From: CAYMZZ01 sp964395095
GTDB taxonomy: Bacteria > Bacteroidota > Bacteroidia > Chitinophagales > Chitinophagaceae
Assembly (NCBI GenBank): GCA_964395095.1
Contig: CAYMZZ010000005.1
Location: 238,406 to 302,405 of the forward strand
DNA length: 64,000 bases
Reading direction: 5' to 3'
Positions 10,052-18,882 of this stretch are shown here, piece by piece. The notes beneath the pieces are model-generated. The model saw nothing but the letters and a program-made list of their open reading frames with translations, was not told the DNA's origin and did not search any database. The position numbers and the translations under genes were made by a program. Each line of letters starts with the position of its first letter. Position 1 is the first letter of the stretch.

Positions 10052-10059
10052 TATCTTTG
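10052..10059 (+). promoter_or_regulatory. Bacteroidota -7 box upstream of the DUF3347 gene
   Basis: TATCTTTG matches the TAnnTTTG consensus and lies 17 bases before the ATG at 10077. No clear -33 TTTG is seen 19-21 bases upstream, so only the -7 part is supported. Confidence 0.5.
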
Positions 10060-10076
10060 AAACAAACAGTTTTCGG

Positions 10077-10703
10077 ATGAAAAAATTTTTTGCTATATTC
10101 TTTGCCATCATCCTCCTTGCTGCCGGATATATTTATTTTACCTATTTCAAAGGAGGTAAAAAGAACCCGAAAGGCCCCAAGCCGGTGCCCATGGCCGTGA
10201 GCAAGCATAGCGATATCTTCAATGCTTCCGTAAAAGAAGCCCTGGCAGATTATTACACACTGTCGGAAGCCCTGGTAAACTGGAATCTGGAAGCTACAAA
10301 CAGCAGCGCGAAGGACCTGGCGCTGGCTCTCGACAGTCTGCGTATTGATGAACTCAAACAGGATACTACCGGTATTTATGAAAGTGCCGTGGACCCCCTC
10401 AGCAATGCCAAGCTGGAAGCTTCCAATATACTGGTGGCGGCCGACTGGGAAGCGCGTCGCCGTGCTTTTCAATCCCTCTCGGATAATCTTCGTCTCTTGT
10501 TTATCGTGGTAAAATACGATCAGGAAAAAATGTACTGGCAGGAATGTCCCATGGCATTCAACGACAGTGAAGCCGCCAATTGGTTAAGTCCTACCAAAGA
10601 GGTGAGAAATCCATACCTCGGCACCCAGCATCCGGTGCATAAAGATGGAATGCTGCATTGCGGAGCGACGAAGGATACGATTAATTTTATGGCAGGCCAG
10701 TGA
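10077..10703 (+). CDS. DUF3347 domain protein, membrane-anchored
   Basis: A 208-residue protein with one N-terminal hydrophobic segment (about 3-23) followed by a soluble region. The C-terminal half fits DUF3347: the CPMAF motif (C157, M159), NPYLG near 178-182, and MLHCG with C195. In the family this Cys/Met/His pattern is often attached to heavy-metal efflux adaptors, so copper or silver binding in the periplasm is a reasonable inference. Here the domain stands alone with no efflux genes beside it. The stop codon TGA is at the first heptamer of an inverted repeat array. Confidence 0.75.
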   Translation: MKKFFAIFFAIILLAAGYIYFTYFKGGKKNPKGPKPVPMAVSKHSDIFNASVKEALADYYTLSEALVNWNLEATNSSAKDLALALDSLRIDELKQDTTGIYESAVDPLSNAKLEASNILVAADWEARRRAFQSLSDNLRLLFIVVKYDQEKMYWQECPMAFNDSEAANWLSPTKEVRNPYLGTQHPVHKDGMLHCGATKDTINFMAGQ

Positions 10704-10860
10704 AGTTTTAAGTTGTAAGTTTTAAGTTGTAAGTTTTGGGGTTGAATGGTGATTTTGATGAGTACGTATTTGGTTTAATGGAAGCGCATCAGTGATTCTT
10801 ACGAAATAGAAAATTCCTTGTACCTTATCACTTAAAACTTAAAACTTACAACTTACAACT
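10703..10860. repeat. Inverted heptamer array between two convergent stop codons
   Basis: The left arm (10703-10737) is exactly five heptamers alternating AAGTTTT and AAGTTGT, beginning on the last base of the upstream TGA stop. The right arm (10830-10860) uses the complementary words AAAACTT and ACAACTT and runs into the downstream gene's stop codon. The word order differs between arms, so the hairpin is imperfect. The spacer of about 90 bases has no other recognisable content. Confidence 0.85.
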
Positions 10861-11684
10861 CAAGGATCCGGCTTATACACAAACCTCACCAGCGAATTCT
10901 TCTTATCATCCGAGGTCAGATACAATTGATACCTCTTTTGGCCGGTATTCACAATCATGAGTGCCGTATTGGGCGGAATGGAGCCCAGGTTTTCGCCCAC
11001 CATTATTACTTCCTGCTGTGGTTTTGCAGGGTCTATTCGGATGGTGATGCTTACAGGTTTTGCGGTGAGTAATTTATGGGATACCACTGGCACATTGTCT
11101 ACATATACCGAAATGGTATCGCCATCGATCTGTCCATTATCATAAAAGTCGAGACGGATGGTACCCGTGTCCACAAATATTTCACGGACCAGTTCGTTCT
11201 TGCGTCCGATCAGGGGTTCAGGAACCGGCGGCTCAAAAGCCGATTTCTGAATTCTTGTCAATACAATGGAACCCGATGGACAGGCGCTCTTGCCATCCAT
11301 CGTTTTACCCGTCCAGCTACCCCGCAATTGTTCTTCCCTGCCATCGGTATGGTAGGTGAGCACATAGTTTTTGATGCAGGGAATACAGTCGGGAGGAATA
11401 CGAAAAATGGACACTTTCATTTCCTGTATGGTCAGGGCCTTTTGAATAGAATCATAAAAGCCCTCAAATTCTTCTTTAACGTAATTGCTGGTGTCGGAAT
11501 AATGGTAGGAGTTGCCCGTTATGCGCACGCCGTTCAGCACCTGTAACTGGAATTCGATATTGTAAACGGGAAAACAGCCACCTGGTTCCATCACCAGCCG
11601 CCCTTTCCAGAAACCGTTGATCACCTGCGACTCCCCGGAATAAAAGCAGGCTAATCCAATTAACAGCGCAATAGTCCTTAACAT
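10860..11684 (-). CDS. Secreted protein of unknown function, paralogue of the next gene
   Basis: A 274-residue protein with a signal peptide (about 1-19, ending in SGESQ). ATG at 11684 is chosen because it gives this signal; the frame is open further upstream without one. The C-terminal 100 residues (FYDNGQIDGDTISVYVDN through IPPNTALMIVNTGQKR) align closely by eye with the end of the upstream gene at 11743-12849, and the N-terminal part (GFWKGR, and a Cys pair in the centre) also matches. The two are therefore tandem paralogues. I do not recognise a named domain. Its stop lies in a heptamer repeat arm. Confidence 0.78.
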   Translation of the reverse strand: MLRTIALLIGLACFYSGESQVINGFWKGRLVMEPGGCFPVYNIEFQLQVLNGVRITGNSYHYSDTSNYVKEEFEGFYDSIQKALTIQEMKVSIFRIPPDCIPCIKNYVLTYHTDGREEQLRGSWTGKTMDGKSACPSGSIVLTRIQKSAFEPPVPEPLIGRKNELVREIFVDTGTIRLDFYDNGQIDGDTISVYVDNVPVVSHKLLTAKPVSITIRIDPAKPQQEVIMVGENLGSIPPNTALMIVNTGQKRYQLYLTSDDKKNSLVRFVYKPDP

Positions 11685-11742
11685 GTAAAATGAAAATAGA
11701 GGAAAATACGTTGATGGCGGCCAAATTTTACAGAAGCGGCTG

Positions 11743-12849
11743 TTAGCGGGGTTCGTACCGGAATCGCACCGCGGCATTTTTTTGTTCGTTCGAAGTTATT
11801 CGCACTTCAAAGCGCTGCTTGCCCGACTCTACAATCATCAGGGAGGTGTTGGGCGGAATGCGACCCAGGTTCTCGGCCACCATGGTCACTATTTGCTCGG
11901 GATCATCTTCATCCATCACAAAATTGAATATCAGCGGAGAGGCGGTGAGCCTTTTGTTGGATAATACCAGCCGGTCGTTGAGATAGACTGAAATGGTATC
12001 GTCGTCAATTTCCCCATTATCAAACAACTTGATCGTAACATTGGGATCATAGAGCACCAGCGAGCGCATCAGGTCCGACTGGCGGTTGCGGATATTGATC
12101 GGTTCCTTCATCACCGGTTTGCTGGGTCGGGTGTTGATGGATGGTTTTTTCGCTACAGCCGTGTCCGGAATTTTAGTATTGGTTTCCTTTTGAACGGGCA
12201 GGTTGGGCTTATTGTCCTTTGCAGGATCGTTTTTGACAACAGGAGGGTTTTCCTTCGGCGTATTTTGTTTTTGCGGAACCAAGGTTGTTTTATTTCCCGG
12301 CGATTGATTGACGATGGGCGGGTCTTTACGGGGGCGCGATACCACCGGCTCATCGCGCAAGAACGGCTCAATGTAAAAATCCGAAGTAGGCACTTTGCGC
12401 AAGCGCACAATTCCGCCGCCACAGTTATCGCCACGCTTGCCGCCATAACCATCCGTTTCGTATGCGCTGGTATAAACGCCTTCGAGAAACTCTTCTTTAC
12501 CCGATTTGGAATATTCCAGCAGGTATTTCATAATACAGGAAACGGAGCCGGGACTCATACGCAATTCCACGGTACGGATCTCCTGGATCATGGCCGATTT
12601 TTCCGCCTTATTGAAATTGCCGGTCAACACGGCCTTACCATAAAATACGGTGGTGAGATAGGAATAGGTAACCCCCTTGAATCCGGTAGGGCTTTGCTTG
12701 ATCTGGATTTCGAGCTTGTAGGTATCGCCCAACTCGGTCTTAAAATAGCCACGCCAGATGCCGGTCAGGTCCTGCGCCGAAGCAGGCATCAGGCCGGGCA
12801 CGAGGATGAGCAGACAAAGGCAGAGCCGTCTTGTAACAAGCAGAAACAT
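11743..12849 (-). CDS. Secreted protein of unknown function with Pro/Lys-rich linker
   Basis: A 368-residue protein with a signal peptide (about 1-25, ending PASAQ). The N-terminal domain (about 26-155) starts LTGIWRGYF and contains paired cysteines. A low-complexity Lys/Pro/Asn linker spans about 165-245. The C-terminal domain (about 265-368) has the pattern LFDNGEIDDDTISVYLND and IPPNTSLMIVESGKQ, shared with the paralogue 58 bases downstream. The linker is missing from that shorter paralogue. The function is unknown; the layout suggests a two-domain cell-envelope protein. An N-terminal lipocalin-like fold is possible but not shown. Confidence 0.78.
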   Translation of the reverse strand: MFLLVTRRLCLCLLILVPGLMPASAQDLTGIWRGYFKTELGDTYKLEIQIKQSPTGFKGVTYSYLTTVFYGKAVLTGNFNKAEKSAMIQEIRTVELRMSPGSVSCIMKYLLEYSKSGKEEFLEGVYTSAYETDGYGGKRGDNCGGGIVRLRKVPTSDFYIEPFLRDEPVVSRPRKDPPIVNQSPGNKTTLVPQKQNTPKENPPVVKNDPAKDNKPNLPVQKETNTKIPDTAVAKKPSINTRPSKPVMKEPINIRNRQSDLMRSLVLYDPNVTIKLFDNGEIDDDTISVYLNDRLVLSNKRLTASPLIFNFVMDEDDPEQIVTMVAENLGRIPPNTSLMIVESGKQRFEVRITSNEQKNAAVRFRYEPR

Positions 12850-12987
12850 CGGGTCAAAACTAACGAATCTGTTCGTAAAGCAAAAAGCAGGAGCCAGTAA
12901 GACTTTGTTAATTTTAAGAAGCTTTTATCAATTCAACCACATTCCGGGGTTTTATGCTTTGCTTTTTCCACTCTCCCCGCATTTCGT

Positions 12988-12995
12988 TAATTTTG
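12988..12995 (+). promoter_or_regulatory. -7 box for thrS
   Basis: TAATTTTG matches TAnnTTTG and lies 39 bases before the thrS ATG. A TTTG at 12958-12961 is 26 bases upstream, longer than usual, so the -33 element is unclear. Confidence 0.5.
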
Positions 12996-13034
12996 CGCTC
13001 CTGAATTGCATAAAACATTTTCATCTTCAACTGA

Positions 13035-14978
13035 ATGATCAATATTCGATTTCCCGATGGCGCCGTTCGCCAGTATGAAAAAGGAACCAGCGCGCTGGAT
13101 ATAGCCAAATCCATTTCCGAGGGTCTGGCGCGGAAGCTGCTGGCAGCCCGGGTGAACAAGGAAGTGTGGGACCTGAGCCGGCCCATTAATAGCGATGCCG
13201 ATTTGCAATTGCTGACCTGGGATGATGCTGATGGCAAGAAAACCTTCTGGCACTCCTCGGCTCACCTGATGGCTGAGGCCGTGGAATCTCTTTTTCCCGG
13301 CGTAAAGTTCTGGGTAGGGCCCCCCACGGAAAATCCGCAGGGTTTCTATTATGATATGGACCTGGGCGATCGCAAGATGACCGAAGAAGATCTCGAAAAG
13401 CTGGAGAAGAAAATGAACGAACTGGCCAGGCAAAACAATCCCTTTCTGCGCCAGGAGATCAGCAAGCCCGAAGCCATTCAGTATTTCACACAAAAAAATG
13501 ATGAATACAAGCTCGACCTGCTGGCGGGCCTGGCCGATGGGGAGATCAGCTTTTATTCGCAGGGCAGTTTTACAGACCTGTGCCGTGGGCCCCATATTCC
13601 GCATACGGGTTTGATCAAAGCCATCAAGCTTACCAATATTGCCGGAGCTTACTGGAAGGGCGATGAAAAGAACAAACAGCTTACCCGGGTATATGGCGTA
13701 ACCTTTCCTTCCCAAAAAGAATTGGATGCCCACCTGGAATTGCTGGAAGAAGCCAGGCGGAGAGATCATCGCAAGTTGGGCAGGGAACTGGGTATTTATA
13801 CCATGGACGATGATGTGGGTCAGGGTCTCATCATGTGGTTGCCGAATGGCACGGTGGTCATTGAAGAATTGGAAAAACTGGCGAAGGAAACCGAGCAGGA
13901 AGCCGGTTATCACCGGGTGGTTACGCCGCATATCGCAAAAGAAAGTATGTACCTCACCAGTGGTCACCTGCCTTATTATGCCGATAGTATGTACCCTCCC
14001 ATGGAGTTGGATGGCGAGAAATATTATCTGAAAAGCATGAACTGCCCGCACCACCATAAAATATTTGCGGCAGAACCCAAGAGCTATCGCGATCTTCCCT
14101 TTCGGATTGCGGAATACGGAACCGTGTATCGCTACGAACAAAGCGGTGAATTGTTTGGCCTGATGCGGGTGCGATGCCTTCACATGAACGATGCGCATAT
14201 TTATTGTACCAAGGAACAGTTTAACGATGAGTTTCGTGCTGTAAACGACATGTACCTGAAATACTTTAAGATCTTTGGTATTGAAAAGTACGTCATGCGT
14301 TTGTCCCTGCATTCGCCCGACAAGCTGGGTGTGAAATATGTGAATGAGCCGCAACTTTGGCAGGAAACCGAGACGATGGTACGAAATGTGTTGGTCGAGT
14401 CCGGTATTCCCTTTGTGGAAGTGCAGGATGAAGCGGCATTTTACGGACCCAAGATCGACGTGCAGATATACAGTGCCATTGGTCGGGAGTTTACCCTGGC
14501 CACTAACCAGGTCGATTTTTCGCAGGGTCGTAGTTTTAAATTGCACTATACTACACAGGATAATACCTCTGATACACCCTTGATCATTCACCGTGCACCC
14601 CTGGGAACCCATGAACGTTTTATTGGCTTCCTGTTGGAGCAATATGCCGGTAAGTTCCCGCTTTGGCTGGCCCCACGCCAGGTGAAGGTGTTGCCCATCA
14701 GCGATAAGTTTGGTGATTACGCGAAAGCGGTCACCCAGTCGCTCAAAAAAGCAGGCATCAGGGCCGAAATGGATGACCGCAATGAAAAGATTGGCAAGAA
14801 AATCAGGGATACCGAGTTGCTGAAAGTGCCCTATATGCTGGTAATTGGCGAAAAGGAAGTGAATGAGGGCAAGGTCGCGGTCAGGCGGCAGGGTAAGGGC
14901 GATCTGGGTACCAGCACAGTGGAGGAGTTTATTGAAAAAGCGGTGGCGGAAATCCGTAATCGGGAATTGGGAGAATAG
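13035..14978 (+). CDS. thrS: Threonine--tRNA ligase
   Basis: This 647-residue class II synthetase charges tRNA-Thr. In order it has an N-terminal TGS domain (about 1-62), an editing domain starting HSSAHLMAEA, the catalytic core and a C-terminal anticodon-binding domain. Zinc ligands of the active site are visible in MNCPHHH and in the HMNDAHIYC segment. Motif 2 (RYEQSGEL) and motif 3 (HRAPLGTHERFIGFLLE) are intact. The length is normal for the family. It heads the thrS-infC cluster. The gap to infC is 125 bases and contains two hairpins. Confidence 0.97.
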   Translation: MINIRFPDGAVRQYEKGTSALDIAKSISEGLARKLLAARVNKEVWDLSRPINSDADLQLLTWDDADGKKTFWHSSAHLMAEAVESLFPGVKFWVGPPTENPQGFYYDMDLGDRKMTEEDLEKLEKKMNELARQNNPFLRQEISKPEAIQYFTQKNDEYKLDLLAGLADGEISFYSQGSFTDLCRGPHIPHTGLIKAIKLTNIAGAYWKGDEKNKQLTRVYGVTFPSQKELDAHLELLEEARRRDHRKLGRELGIYTMDDDVGQGLIMWLPNGTVVIEELEKLAKETEQEAGYHRVVTPHIAKESMYLTSGHLPYYADSMYPPMELDGEKYYLKSMNCPHHHKIFAAEPKSYRDLPFRIAEYGTVYRYEQSGELFGLMRVRCLHMNDAHIYCTKEQFNDEFRAVNDMYLKYFKIFGIEKYVMRLSLHSPDKLGVKYVNEPQLWQETETMVRNVLVESGIPFVEVQDEAAFYGPKIDVQIYSAIGREFTLATNQVDFSQGRSFKLHYTTQDNTSDTPLIIHRAPLGTHERFIGFLLEQYAGKFPLWLAPRQVKVLPISDKFGDYAKAVTQSLKKAGIRAEMDDRNEKIGKKIRDTELLKVPYMLVIGEKEVNEGKVAVRRQGKGDLGTSTVEEFIEKAVAEIRNRELGE

Positions 14979-15057
14979 GAGGGGGATACTCCCCGGACCT
15001 GTAAATTTGCCAATTCGCAAATTTTCCTCAAATTCGTAGTCATAATATGTCTCAATT

Positions 15058-15085
15058 TGCCGGTCAAGCAGACCGGCACCTATTT
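15058..15085 (+). promoter_or_regulatory. Hairpin in the thrS-infC gap
   Basis: A perfect 8-bp stem (15058-15065 with 15071-15078, TGCCGGTC/GACCGGCA, five-base loop) is followed by CCTATTTTT and ends 18 bases before the infC start. A smaller 6-bp dyad (ATTTGC/GCAAAT) lies at 15005-15022. The larger hairpin could be a weak terminator for thrS or an attenuator controlling infC; the sequence alone does not decide. Confidence 0.5.
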
Positions 15086-15103
15086 TTAAACTAAAAAAAC
15101 TAA

Positions 15104-15736
15104 ATGGCAGTACCACAAAAACCCGGAGGCGGGTTCAACAGGCCATCAGGCGGGGGCGGTTTCAGACCCGGTGGTGGTGGATTCAACAAAGGCGGTTTCA
15201 GAGGAAGAATGATGCCGCGAAAGGAAGCGGAACATCGGATTAATCAATACATCCGTGTGCCGCAGGTGCGCCTGGTAGGCGACAATGTGGAAGTTGGCAT
15301 TTACAACACCCAGGACGCGCTGCGCATGGCTAAGGAATTGGAGCTTGACCTGGTGGAGATTTCACCACAGGTAGATCCTCCTGTTTGCAAAATAATCGAC
15401 TACAATAAATTCCTTTACGACAAGAAGAAGAAAGAAAAAGAGATGAAGGCCAAGAGCAAAGTCTCTGAAGTGAAGGAAATTCGTTTTACCCCCAATACCG
15501 ACGACCACGATTTCAATTTCAAGGCCAAGCATGCCGAGGAATTCCTGAAAGAAGGGAATAAGGTAAAAGCCTATGTGCAGTTCAAAGGCAGGGCTATCCA
15601 GTTTCAGGAACGAGGACAGTTGCTGCTGCTGAAGTTCGCCGAGAGGCTGGCCGAAGTGGGTATACTGGAAAGTATGCCCAAGATGGAGGGCCGCCGTATG
15701 TTAGCAATGTTTGCACCAAAAGGTAAAAAGAAGTAA
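15104..15736 (+). CDS. infC: Translation initiation factor IF-3
   Basis: IF-3 binds the 30S subunit and checks start-codon pairing. The core from about residue 45 carries the IF3-N pattern (INQYIRVPQVRLVG, ALRMAKELELDLVEISP) and the IF3-C domain (KSKVSEVKEIRFTPN, FKGRAIQFQERG). The protein is 210 residues, about 30 longer than the E. coli protein, because the first 35 residues are a Gly/Phe/Arg-rich extension with repeated GGGGF-type motifs. ATG at 15104 is the only reasonable start that keeps this segment. A terminator follows 25 bases after the stop, so rpmI and rplT are expected to be transcribed separately. Confidence 0.96.
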   Translation: MAVPQKPGGGFNRPSGGGGFRPGGGGFNKGGFRGRMMPRKEAEHRINQYIRVPQVRLVGDNVEVGIYNTQDALRMAKELELDLVEISPQVDPPVCKIIDYNKFLYDKKKKEKEMKAKSKVSEVKEIRFTPNTDDHDFNFKAKHAEEFLKEGNKVKAYVQFKGRAIQFQERGQLLLLKFAERLAEVGILESMPKMEGRRMLAMFAPKGKKK

Positions 15737-15761
15737 GAAGATTCAACAAAATGCACCACTC

Positions 15762-15792
15762 AACCCGGCTATTCGCCGGGTTTATTTTTTTT
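15762..15792 (+). terminator. Rho-independent terminator after infC
   Basis: A perfect 8-bp stem AACCCGGC/GCCGGGTT (15762-15769 with 15775-15782), with loop TATTC, is followed by a run of T residues. It separates infC from the metalloprotease gene. Confidence 0.88.
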
Positions 15793-15892
15793 CTTTGCCA
15801 GATAGCATGTTTTTAAGATATTCAGCATCCAATTGCTTCGACGGACAAGCCTTATCCTGCAACACCTGCAATTTTTTCATCAATTATACCAT

Positions 15893-18454
15893 ATGCGTTA
15901 TCTAAACCAAATCTCTCTCGTACTGGCGGCAAGTTTTATGCTCCAGGTATCACAGGCGCAGAACAGGAATCGCAGACCGGAAGTGGATACTACCAAAAAG
16001 CCACCTGCCGGACCTGTTGCCAACGCGCGCAACAATAACAATGGCCCCAAACCTTATGGCGAAGTCATCACCTCCAAAGCTGTAAGCGATCAGGGCATGT
16101 TCACTGTTCACAAAGTTGAGGATAAATATTACTTCGAAATTCCCCACAATATGATGGGAAGGGAAATTCTGGTAGTAAACCGGATTTCCAAAGCCGCCGC
16201 AGGTATGCGCAACGGCTTTTTCGGTTTCGCTGGCGACCAGATTGGTCAGCATGTAATCCGTTTTGAAAATGGCCCGGAGCATAAAGTTTTCCTGCGCGAT
16301 ATCTCGTTTGCGGAGTATGCCAAGGACAGCACTTCGCCCATGTTTATGGCGGTAACCAAATCCAATGTTCAACCCATTGCCGCCTCCTTTGATGTAAAGG
16401 CTTACAGCAAGGATTCATCGGCCGTGGTTGTAGATGTTACGGATTATGTTGCGAACGACAATGATCTGCTGTTTTTTTCCGGCGGCCTTAAATCCTCCAT
16501 GCGGATTGGTGGTCATCAAAAAGACAAGTCTTATATCACCGGTATGCGTTCCTATCCCATGAATGTGGAGATTACATCCGTTAAAACCTACAGCCGTGCC
16601 GCTGCTCCTCCCGGGCAGTCGTCCGGTGGTCGTGGTGGCGGTGGCAATGCCGGCGGCAATATCACCGTGGAGATCAACAATTCCCTGGTGCTGCTGCCCG
16701 AGAAGCCCATGCAACCGCGCTTCTTTGATCCACGCGTGGGATATTTCGCGGTGGGCTATACCGATTTTGATGCTAATCCTCAAGGAGTGGAAGACCTGCG
16801 TCTTGTAAAGCGCTGGAGGCTCGAGCCCAAAGAAGAGGATATGGAAAAATATAAGCGTGGTGAACTGGTGGAACCCAAAAAGCCCATCATTTTCTATATT
16901 GATCCCGCAACACCCAAGCAGTGGGTGCCTTACCTCATTCAGGGTGTAAACGACTGGCAGACCGCTTTTGAAAAAGCCGGTTTCAAAAATGCTGTTATCG
17001 GCAAGATGGCGCCTACCAAAGAGGAAGATCCTGAATGGAGCCTCGAAGATGCGCGCTATTCTGCCATCGTGTATAAGCCTTCCGACATTCCTAACGCCAG
17101 CGGACCCAGCATTGCGGATCCCCGCAGCGGCGAAATCATGGAGAGCCATATCAACTGGTATCACAACGTAATGCAACTGATCCATCATTGGTATTTTGTA
17201 CAGTGCGCTCCCAATGATCCCGAAGCCAGAAAAATGCAGTATGACGAAGAGCTGATGGGTCAGTTGATCCGTTTCGTTTCTTCACACGAAGTGGGCCACA
17301 CACTGGGCTTGCGCCACAACTATGGCAGCAGCTCCACTGTGCCTGTTGAAAAGCTGCGCGACAAGGCCTGGGTAGAAGCCAATGGCCATACGCCTTCCAT
17401 CATGGACTATGCACGCTTCAACTATGTGGCCCAGCCGGAAGACAAAATCAGCCGCGAAGGTTTATTCCCCCGTATTGGCGATTACGACAAGTGGGCCATC
17501 GAATGGGGCTATAAGCTCTTCCCCCAGTTCAAGAGCGAATGGGATGAAAAAGCACATCTTAATAAATGGGTGATTGAGCGCCTGAAGGATAACCGCCTCT
17601 GGTTTGGTACCGAAACCAATCCTGATGATCCCCGTTCACAACGCGAACAGGTGGGTGATGATGGCGTGAAAGGTGCCGATTATGGCATCCGTAACCTGAA
17701 GCGCATTGTCCCCAACCTGATGGAGTGGACCCGCGAACCCAATAAGAGCTATGAGTCGCTGGCCGATATGTATAATCAGGTGACCGGGCAATTGAATATG
17801 TATTACAGCCATGCGGCCAGATACGTAGCCGGCGTAATGGAAACACCGAAAATGGTAGAGGAAAAAGGTCCCGTATATGAACTGGTACCCAAGGCCAAGC
17901 AGCGCGAAGCTATGGATTTCCTGAACAAGCATGCTTTTGCCACGCCAACCTGGCTGATCAATGAGGATATCTTCAACCGCACAGAATTGAAGGCAACCAC
18001 CGTGATAGGCCGTCTGCAGGACAACGTGCTGAATGGATTGCTTTCTACGCGCACGCTCAATAAGCTGATTGATGCTGAAGCAATGGAAGGCGCGAAAGCA
18101 TATACCATGCTTGACCTGTTTGCTGATCTGAAAAAAGGAGTATGGACAGAACTGCCTACGCGTGCAAAGATTGATGTATATCGCCGCAACCTGCAAAAGT
18201 CATATATCAACCAATTGTCGAATATCCTGAACCCGCCCCGTCCGGCCAATGCCGGCAGTGGTATCATGATCACTTTCGGTAGTGTGGGTACGAATACCGA
18301 TAAGTCGGATATCAAGAGTGTGGTTCGGGCACACCTGACTGCCCTGCGCTCCGAAGTGAGGGCTGCTGCGGCCGGTACAACCGACGCACTTAGCCGCTAT
18401 CACCTGCAGGATATACTGGTGCGAATAGATAACGCACTGGATCCCAAAGAGTAA
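15893..18454 (+). CDS. Secreted zinc-dependent metalloprotease (DUF5117/DUF5118 type)
   Basis: An 853-residue protein with a signal peptide (about 1-22, ending VSQAQ). ATG at 15893 is chosen because it gives the signal; an in-frame TTG upstream does not. The zinc site is H465-E-x-x-H469 extended to H475 (HEVGHTLGLRH), the metzincin-like pattern of large Bacteroidota zinc proteases with DUF5118 and DUF5117 domains. A Gly-rich low-complexity stretch lies near 245-255. It probably acts in the periplasm or outside the cell on peptides. It sits between infC and rpmI, which are usually adjacent, and is bounded by terminators on both sides, so it looks like an insertion into the translation cluster. 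Confidence 0.9.
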   Translation: MRYLNQISLVLAASFMLQVSQAQNRNRRPEVDTTKKPPAGPVANARNNNNGPKPYGEVITSKAVSDQGMFTVHKVEDKYYFEIPHNMMGREILVVNRISKAAAGMRNGFFGFAGDQIGQHVIRFENGPEHKVFLRDISFAEYAKDSTSPMFMAVTKSNVQPIAASFDVKAYSKDSSAVVVDVTDYVANDNDLLFFSGGLKSSMRIGGHQKDKSYITGMRSYPMNVEITSVKTYSRAAAPPGQSSGGRGGGGNAGGNITVEINNSLVLLPEKPMQPRFFDPRVGYFAVGYTDFDANPQGVEDLRLVKRWRLEPKEEDMEKYKRGELVEPKKPIIFYIDPATPKQWVPYLIQGVNDWQTAFEKAGFKNAVIGKMAPTKEEDPEWSLEDARYSAIVYKPSDIPNASGPSIADPRSGEIMESHINWYHNVMQLIHHWYFVQCAPNDPEARKMQYDEELMGQLIRFVSSHEVGHTLGLRHNYGSSSTVPVEKLRDKAWVEANGHTPSIMDYARFNYVAQPEDKISREGLFPRIGDYDKWAIEWGYKLFPQFKSEWDEKAHLNKWVIERLKDNRLWFGTETNPDDPRSQREQVGDDGVKGADYGIRNLKRIVPNLMEWTREPNKSYESLADMYNQVTGQLNMYYSHAARYVAGVMETPKMVEEKGPVYELVPKAKQREAMDFLNKHAFATPTWLINEDIFNRTELKATTVIGRLQDNVLNGLLSTRTLNKLIDAEAMEGAKAYTMLDLFADLKKGVWTELPTRAKIDVYRRNLQKSYINQLSNILNPPRPANAGSGIMITFGSVGTNTDKSDIKSVVRAHLTALRSEVRAAAAGTTDALSRYHLQDILVRIDNALDPKE

Positions 18455-18460
18455 TTACAA

Positions 18461-18494
18461 AAAAGAGGGCCGCAAATGCGGCCTTCTTTTTTTG
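18461..18494 (+). terminator. Terminator after the metalloprotease gene
   Basis: A GC-rich stem (GGCCGC/GCGGCC, loop AAAT) is extended by A-T and G-T pairs and followed by a T run (18484-18493). It lies seven bases after the TAA. Confidence 0.9.
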
Positions 18495-18537
18495 TATTAT
18501 TCGGTTGCCGCCATGGTGATCGTTCCGATATTTTCCT

Positions 18538-18545
18538 TACCTTTG
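18538..18545 (+). promoter_or_regulatory. -7 box for rpmI-rplT
   Basis: TACCTTTG matches TAnnTTTG and lies downstream of the preceding terminator, giving rpmI-rplT their own promoter and a leader of about 85 bases. The leader holds a small CCCC/GGGG hairpin (about 18582-18595) that could be an autoregulatory element; this is speculative. Confidence 0.55.
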
Positions 18546-18631
18546 CGCTCCATTTATTAGGCCTGAAGAGGCTCCACAAGTGTCCCCCCGTGGGGATCGC
18601 CTCAAGGGTATCATTCTTAACAAAAGGTAAA

Positions 18632-18829
18632 ATGCCTAAGGTTAAAACAAATTCCAGTGCCAAAAAGCGCTTTAAAGTTACCGGCACCGGCAAGATCACG
18701 CATCAGAAGAGTTTTAAGCGTCACATCCTGACCAAGAAATCCAAGAAAAGAAAAAGAGCCATGCGTATTGATGGTTTGGTGGCCAAACCCAATATGGATT
18801 TCGTAAAACGCCTGCTTCGTTTGAAATAA
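18632..18829 (+). CDS. rpmI: 50S ribosomal protein L35
   Basis: A 65-residue, very basic protein of usual L35 length. It begins MPKVKTNSSAKKRFKVTGTG and contains the conserved KRHILTKKSKKRKR block. ATG at 18632 is chosen over longer frames because it gives the standard N-terminus. It lies 53 bases upstream of rplT, as in most bacteria, and the pair should be cotranscribed. Confidence 0.97.
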   Translation: MPKVKTNSSAKKRFKVTGTGKITHQKSFKRHILTKKSKKRKRAMRIDGLVAKPNMDFVKRLLRLK

Positions 18830-18882
18830 GCGAGGGGCGTTGATCAGCTCATTATTCAATAATTACTTAAACTCTTTTAGAT

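Noticed and set aside
10703..10860. CRISPR array or insertion-sequence end at the heptamer repeats
   Set aside because: Words are 7-8 bases without unique spacers, there are no cas or transposase genes, and arms are imperfect inverted sets.
12987..15116. 709-residue minus-strand open frame across thrS
   Set aside because: It is antisense to an unmistakable thrS and reads as low-quality sequence; long antisense frames occur throughout this codon-biased genome.
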